From assembly GCA_937975715.1 (NCBI GenBank), contig CALJUA010000101.1:1-33978 (forward strand): a stretch of DNA of 33,978 nt. Direction: 5' to 3'. A program made the translations under genes and the position numbers. The notes below the pieces were generated by a model, which was not told the DNA's origin, searched no databases, and was given only the letters and a program-made list of their open reading frames with translations. The stretch is from an uncultured Candidatus Planktophila sp. (GTDB taxonomy: Bacteria > Actinomycetota > Actinomycetes > Nanopelagicales > Nanopelagicaceae). Positions 30,286-33,978 of this stretch are shown piece after piece. Numbering within the stretch: position 1 is the first letter of the stretch; each line of letters starts with the position of its first letter.

Positions 30286-31203
30286 ATGTCGACTCTTGCG
30301 CACGGTCATGGAATTGCAACGCTCTCAGGTACAACTGTTCTCGATGTCTGGTTTCCAGTTCCAGCACTCGGAGCTCTTACAGGCACACCTGATGCAGAGT
30401 TAACTGCACTTGCTGTCGCAGATGCTGATCGTGGCGTCACTCGCGAAGTTGTCTCAATCGAAATTGATCTCACAAAGGCACCTGCAGATGCTAAAGATGC
30501 ATACCTCCGACTTCACCTACTCTCACATCGACTTGTAAAGCCACATGGACAATCACTTGATGGAATCTTTGGGCTTCTAGCAAACGTTGTATGGACTTCT
30601 GTCGGACCATGTGCGGTTGAAGGCTTTGAACTCACTCGAGCTCGCTTGAAGGCAAAGTACGGAACAGTCACTGTTTATAGCGTTGATAAGTTCCCACGTA
30701 TGGTCGATTATGTAATTCCATCTGGTGTGCGTATCGCAGATGCTGATCGCGTTCGCCTCGGCGCTCATCTCGCATCTGGCACAACAATCATGCATGAAGG
30801 ATTCGTTAACTTTAATGCCGGGACCCTCGGTGCATCAATGGTTGAAGGACGCATCTCAGCTGGTGTTGTTGTAGGCGATGGAACAGATGTTGGTGGCGGT
30901 GCATCCATTATGGGAACACTCAGTGGTGGCGGCAAGGAAGTAATCTCTATCGGCGAAAAGTGCCTGCTTGGTGCTAACTCTGGACTTGGAATTTCTCTTG
31001 GCAACAACTGTGTCATTGAAGCTGGCACATACATCACTGCAGCTGCGAAGGTAACTCTTCCAGATGGTCAGGTTGTAAAGGCTGGAACTCTCTCTGGCGC
31101 ACATGACCTCTTGTTCCGCCGCAACTCACTTACTGGTGGACTTGAAGCAGTATTGCGCACTGGTACATGGGGCGGACTGAACTCAGTCCTTCACGCTAAC
31201 TAG
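30286..31203 (+). CDS. dapD: Tetrahydrodipicolinate N-succinyltransferase DapD
   Basis: 305-residue acyltransferase that succinylates tetrahydrodipicolinate in the pathway to diaminopimelate and lysine, the step directly before DapC. The C-terminal half is a left-handed beta helix with hexapeptide repeats (RLGAHLASGTTIMHEGFVN, GVVVGDGTDVGGGASIMG, LLGANSGLGISLGNNCVIEAG). The N-terminal domain is of the actinobacterial DapD type. The ATG at 30286 gives the family N-terminus; an upstream GTG at 30247 overlaps the LOG start and is rejected. TATTCT ends 7 nt before the ATG. Its last 8 nt overlap the SpoIID-like gene on the other strand. dapE, often beside dapD, is not here. Confidence 0.95.
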   Translation: MSTLAHGHGIATLSGTTVLDVWFPVPALGALTGTPDAELTALAVADADRGVTREVVSIEIDLTKAPADAKDAYLRLHLLSHRLVKPHGQSLDGIFGLLANVVWTSVGPCAVEGFELTRARLKAKYGTVTVYSVDKFPRMVDYVIPSGVRIADADRVRLGAHLASGTTIMHEGFVNFNAGTLGASMVEGRISAGVVVGDGTDVGGGASIMGTLSGGGKEVISIGEKCLLGANSGLGISLGNNCVIEAGTYITAAAKVTLPDGQVVKAGTLSGAHDLLFRRNSLTGGLEAVLRTGTWGGLNSVLHAN

Positions 31204-32365
31204 CGGGTGTAAACCACGGTGAAGGCAACTTCACCCGACTTCTAAAAGTATCTCCACGAAGAATCTTTGATAGACCTTCAGTGCTTGTTCCTTTAATCCA
31301 CGTTACAGCTCCCGCGCTATTGCGCGCAACAATCTCTAAGGTCGCAACATTAGGAAGGCTAAATGCTGTTGCTACCAATTGCTGAGTTGTTGATGCTTTC
31401 CATGATGCAAATCGCGGATTGAGTTTTACATCCACGCTTGCCGTATCAGAGACTGATTGGGTGTAACTCGTCGGACCGCCCCAAGCATCCGCAGTTGTTT
31501 GGGTTGCACCACCTGATGAAGAGAAGAAATATGCCTGAATTGGCTTCCCTCCGCTGAGAATTGCCAGCCCCGTGGATGAATCAACGACTGTGCGAAGCAC
31601 CGCAGCGCGCCACAGTTGACCAATCTTTGCCTCAGATTCTTTTGCGTAGCCCACAAAGTTTTGATCTGCGATATGTGCGTAGAGATGACAATCGCACGAC
31701 GCTTTGATGCTACCCATCTTTGAAAGCGCATAGCTGCGAGATGCAATTGTTTGTGCCTCCAGAACAGCTGCAGGCCAATTGGATGCAATTTCGCTTATGC
31801 CAAGGAGGTACTCATCATGAAGCGACAAAGAATTGGTGACTTCAAGGGCGCCTCTTACGACTTTAATTTGTATATAACCATATCTAAATCGGTCTTTACC
31901 AAAGTTAATTACGGGATTGACTCCCCCGCTCCACTGCACAGTTACAAGTGGCGAGTTATAGCCTTGAATGGTTTTGAGATCTGGTGAAATTGTAAAAGTA
32001 ATCTTGCGCTTGCTGGCGATGACACCTGTCTGAGTTTCACCGGCAAAAGCTTGAATTGTTGTTCCGATAGATGTTGTTGCCAGAGTTGCGCTCTTGAGTG
32101 CATGACCAATGTTGACGCGAATTGTTGCGGTATCTACAACTGGAAGAACCTCAACATTTTTATAGTAATACTTCAAGATTGCGGTCGCACTCTCACCTGC
32201 AACCGCGCGAGCCTTTGCCCCTATTTGGCTCATGCCAACGCCATGTCCGTAACCGGCTCCAGTGAAGCTAAATGTTGCAGGAACTTCAGATGCTGATGCG
32301 GTTGGTAAAAAGTGCAGAGCAAGGACTGCACAGATAATCGGAGTAAATCGCTTAAACGTCCTCAT
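31196..32365 (-). CDS. SpoIID/LytB domain exported protein
   Basis: 389-residue secreted protein. The N-terminal signal peptide MRTFKRFTPIICAVLALHF ends with TASAS near residue 25. Then comes GAGYGHGVGMSQIGAKA (about 36-52), and the SpoIID core with DEYLLGISEIASNWPAAVLEAQTIASRSYAL and, further on, AYFFSSSGGATQT. SpoIID proteins are peptidoglycan lytic transglycosylases acting on denuded glycans or enhancers of amidases; this organism need not sporulate. The conserved Glu in GISEI matches the catalytic position. The GHGVGMSQ motif is N-terminal here, whereas Bacillus SpoIID has it near the C-terminus. The ATG at 32365 is chosen for a normal signal peptide; an ATG at 32389 is also possible. It overlaps the ABC ATPase by 14 nt. 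Confidence 0.88.
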   Translation of the reverse strand: MRTFKRFTPIICAVLALHFLPTASASEVPATFSFTGAGYGHGVGMSQIGAKARAVAGESATAILKYYYKNVEVLPVVDTATIRVNIGHALKSATLATTSIGTTIQAFAGETQTGVIASKRKITFTISPDLKTIQGYNSPLVTVQWSGGVNPVINFGKDRFRYGYIQIKVVRGALEVTNSLSLHDEYLLGISEIASNWPAAVLEAQTIASRSYALSKMGSIKASCDCHLYAHIADQNFVGYAKESEAKIGQLWRAAVLRTVVDSSTGLAILSGGKPIQAYFFSSSGGATQTTADAWGGPTSYTQSVSDTASVDVKLNPRFASWKASTTQQLVATAFSLPNVATLEIVARNSAGAVTWIKGTSTEGLSKILRGDTFRSRVKLPSPWFTPAS

Positions 32366-33158
32366 CGGAAGATGCGCTCTTTCCAACATTCATGAATTTC
32401 TGATACTCGGCGATGACTTCTGCGGGCTTGCCACGTGCCATCAATTTTCCCTTATTGAGCCAGATGACTTCATTGCAGAGATCCTCAATAGTTGCAAGTG
32501 CATGGCTGACAAGAATCAGTGCGCGGTCTGCAGTGCGAAGTTCTTTCATGCGATTAAGTGACTTCTCTTTAAACTTGGCATCGCCAGTGCTGAGCGCTTC
32601 ATCGACAATCAAAATATCTGGCTCAACGATCGCTGCAACAGAAAAGGCTAGACGCGCATACATACCTGATGAATATGTGCGCATCGGCGCATCGATGGCC
32701 TCTCCAAGCTCTGAAAATGCCGCAATCGCCTCGAACTTCTCATCAATCTCTGTGCGAGACATTCCTGCTGCTAAGCCGCCAAGATAAACGTTTTCACGAC
32801 CTGTCATCGATGGATTGAATCCAACGCCGAGAGCGAGAAGAGTGGAGACGCTTCCATAGACTTCGACTCGACCCTTTGTAGGCGGCACGATGCCAGAGAT
32901 AACGCGCATCAATGAAGATTTACCTGCACCGTTTGAGCCGATGATTCCTAGAACGGTTCCGTAATGTACGTCGAGCGTTACTTCACTGAGAGCTTGAACA
33001 GTGCGAGTGTGCTTCTTGCCGCGCCCGAGAGATTTGAGGCGCGCCTTAAGAGTTGGCTTTTTATCAATTGAAGTTGTGTACGTCAGTGCAAGATCCTGAA
33101 CTGAGACGGCGATAGAGCCTCTTGTGTGATCGTGGCTAAAGTCGGACAGCGAAATCAC
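32352..33158 (-). CDS. ABC exporter ATPase (TagH/Wzt type)
   Basis: 268-residue ABC ATPase of the polysaccharide/teichoic acid export class. Walker A GSNGAGKSS is at about 74-82, the signature YSSGMYARLAFS starts near 162, Walker B ILIVDEAL near 182 and the H-loop His219 in LVSHA. The N-terminal insert with KKPTLKARLKSLGRGKK before the first conserved strand is typical for TagH/Wzt-like proteins. It lacks the C-terminal carbohydrate-binding domain of long Wzt forms. The GTG at 33158 is the only plausible start after the frame leaves the permease gene (23-nt overlap). A GGGAG site stands almost directly before it, so spacing is poor and coupling is likely. Confidence 0.9.
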   Translation of the reverse strand: MISLSDFSHDHTRGSIAVSVQDLALTYTTSIDKKPTLKARLKSLGRGKKHTRTVQALSEVTLDVHYGTVLGIIGSNGAGKSSLMRVISGIVPPTKGRVEVYGSVSTLLALGVGFNPSMTGRENVYLGGLAAGMSRTEIDEKFEAIAAFSELGEAIDAPMRTYSSGMYARLAFSVAAIVEPDILIVDEALSTGDAKFKEKSLNRMKELRTADRALILVSHALATIEDLCNEVIWLNKGKLMARGKPAEVIAEYQKFMNVGKSASSDEDV

Positions 33159-33963
33159 GCTCCCTCGATAGGAAGAAATACGTGCCGACGATAAAAATCG
33201 TAAGCGCAAAGAGAGTCGCATGAAGTAATGCGCGTGGGTGCGGTGCTTGTGCATGCACCATGACGCGTGACCATGAATCGAGGAGATAGAAGATTGGATT
33301 GATGACTTCGTATCGCTTGATATCTGCTGAAATCTTGGAAGCTTCGTAAAGAATCGGGGATAAGTACAGCAAGCTGCGAGTCAGGTAAGGAAGCATGCTT
33401 GAGATGTCACGGAAGTAGACGTTGATGCATGAGATCAAGATTGCCATTCCGAGTCCCATCACAATGGCGATAAAGAGCACCGGAATCGCCCACAGCATCT
33501 GCCATGAATATGGCAGACCTAAGATCGCATGGATTGCAAATGCAACAACGAGAGTCGGAATAAATCTAAAGATGGCAACGACGACTGCGGAGACTGGAAG
33601 CATGATGCGAGGAAAAGATGTATTGAGGATCAATCTCTGACCAGAGGTAATCGCTTTGACTCCACCTGTAAGGCTGTTTGCGATGAGATAGAAGAGGAAG
33701 AGCGTGGCTGTCAGATGGCCAAATCGTTGAGCGTCGCTTGTTCCACCGATGACATAAATCAGGAGGAAGTACACGCCTGATAAAAGAAGTGGGTTGAGGA
33801 CAAGCCAGAGTTGACCGAAGACTGAGCCGAAGTTCTGCTCGCGAAGTTCAGAGCGTGCGAATTCCGAGACAAATGCTCGGCGGTGCCAGAGCGAGCGCAG
33901 GTAAGCGCGCATCGGAGGGAGACCAGCCTTAAATGGCACATAGACAACTTGTGGCTGGGTCAT
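33136..33963 (-). CDS. ABC-2 type exporter permease (TagG/Wzm type)
   Basis: 275-residue membrane protein with about six TM helices: near 50-72, 84-104, 120-145, 153-176, 190-212 and 245-266. The cytoplasmic N-terminus includes SLWHRRAFVSEFARSELREQNFGSVFGQLW, typical of Wzm/TagG permeases. GLGMAILISCINVYFRDISSMLPYLTRSLLYLSPILY is the family signature. It pairs with the ATPase encoded next to export a lipid-linked glycan or teichoic-acid-like polymer. The actual substrate is unknown, but the mannose-related genes in the window suggest a mannose-containing envelope glycan (inference). The ATG at 33963 has TAATCT ending 7 nt upstream, so it is the likely promoter-proximal gene of the operon. Confidence 0.92.
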   Translation of the reverse strand: MTQPQVVYVPFKAGLPPMRAYLRSLWHRRAFVSEFARSELREQNFGSVFGQLWLVLNPLLLSGVYFLLIYVIGGTSDAQRFGHLTATLFLFYLIANSLTGGVKAITSGQRLILNTSFPRIMLPVSAVVVAIFRFIPTLVVAFAIHAILGLPYSWQMLWAIPVLFIAIVMGLGMAILISCINVYFRDISSMLPYLTRSLLYLSPILYEASKISADIKRYEVINPIFYLLDSWSRVMVHAQAPHPRALLHATLFALTIFIVGTYFFLSRERDFAVRL

Positions 33964-33970
33964 ACGGGGA

Positions 33971-33976
33971 AGATTA
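33971..33976 (-). promoter_or_regulatory. -10 hexamer TAATCT for the ABC exporter operon (leaderless geometry)
   Basis: TAATCT ends 7 nt before the permease ATG at 33963. Any -35 would lie beyond the window edge. Confidence 0.45.
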
Positions 33977-33978
33977 CC

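Noticed and set aside
1..33978. CRISPR arrays, tRNA genes, insertion sequences, prophage or defence genes
   Set aside because: No repeated spacer pattern, no cloverleaf-like element noticed, and no transposase, integrase or defence family in any frame. The content is conserved chromosomal housekeeping.

Overview
The window is a gene-dense chromosomal segment of an actinobacterium. The evidence is marker families that are almost exclusively actinobacterial (WhiB, MtrA/MtrB, DUF3499, DUF5719, DUF3107, DUF3117, MshB, MoeZ with a rhodanese domain) and gene order that matches, from memory, two mycobacterial neighbourhoods: whiB2-manB-sahH-mtrA-mtrB-comF-secA1, and mgtE-like/mrp/tatB/htrA/O-methyltransferase/DUF3117/LOG/dapD. 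Base composition looks moderate in G+C by eye, well below Streptomyces or Mycobacterium. Genes are tightly packed, with many 1-4 nt overlaps and no gap above about 150 nt. Small-genome freshwater or marine actinobacteria (the acI/Nanopelagicales type) are the best fit, but this is inference.

Left part (1-13655, all minus strand): partial secA, comF, mtrB, mtrA and ahcY, then an envelope-sugar block of manB (phosphomannomutase), DUF3499, DUF5719 and a 1011-residue membrane glycosyltransferase. After these come whiB2, a sugar-nucleotide pyrophosphorylase, dapC and fdxA. Genes that normally sit between these in relatives (tmk, lpqB, hpf, manA) are missing here.

Middle part (13734-22333): a plus-strand cysteinyl-tRNA synthetase carries an unusual N-terminal domain resembling the SH3-like domain of actinobacterial GNAT acetyltransferases. 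It converges on a minus-strand operon moeZ-mshB-DUF6113 (sulfur carrier activation and mycothiol). Divergent from moeZ is tetR-DUF3107-DEAD helicase, which converges on eamA-PHP-marC.

Right part (22363-33978): mgtE-like (PRC, MgtE_N and CBS but no channel) plus DUF1003, converging on a long minus-strand run DUF3117-pepA-O-methyltransferase-htrA-tatB-mrp. Upstream of that run lie LOG, an SRPBCC protein and a stand-alone sigma region-4 protein. Divergent from LOG is dapD, which converges on an ABC-2 polysaccharide-type exporter (permease and ATPase) followed by a SpoIID-like secreted protein.

Global patterns: about a dozen genes have a TANNNT -10 hexamer 6-7 nt before the start codon, the geometry of leaderless mRNAs. 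Genes inside operons instead use overlaps or Shine-Dalgarno sites. All four convergent gene pairs overlap at their 3' ends. No tRNA, rRNA, CRISPR array, insertion sequence or phage gene was seen. No gene-free stretch exceeds 300 nt; the longest gaps are the ahcY leader (4560-4707) and the whiB leader/promoter (11163-11312).
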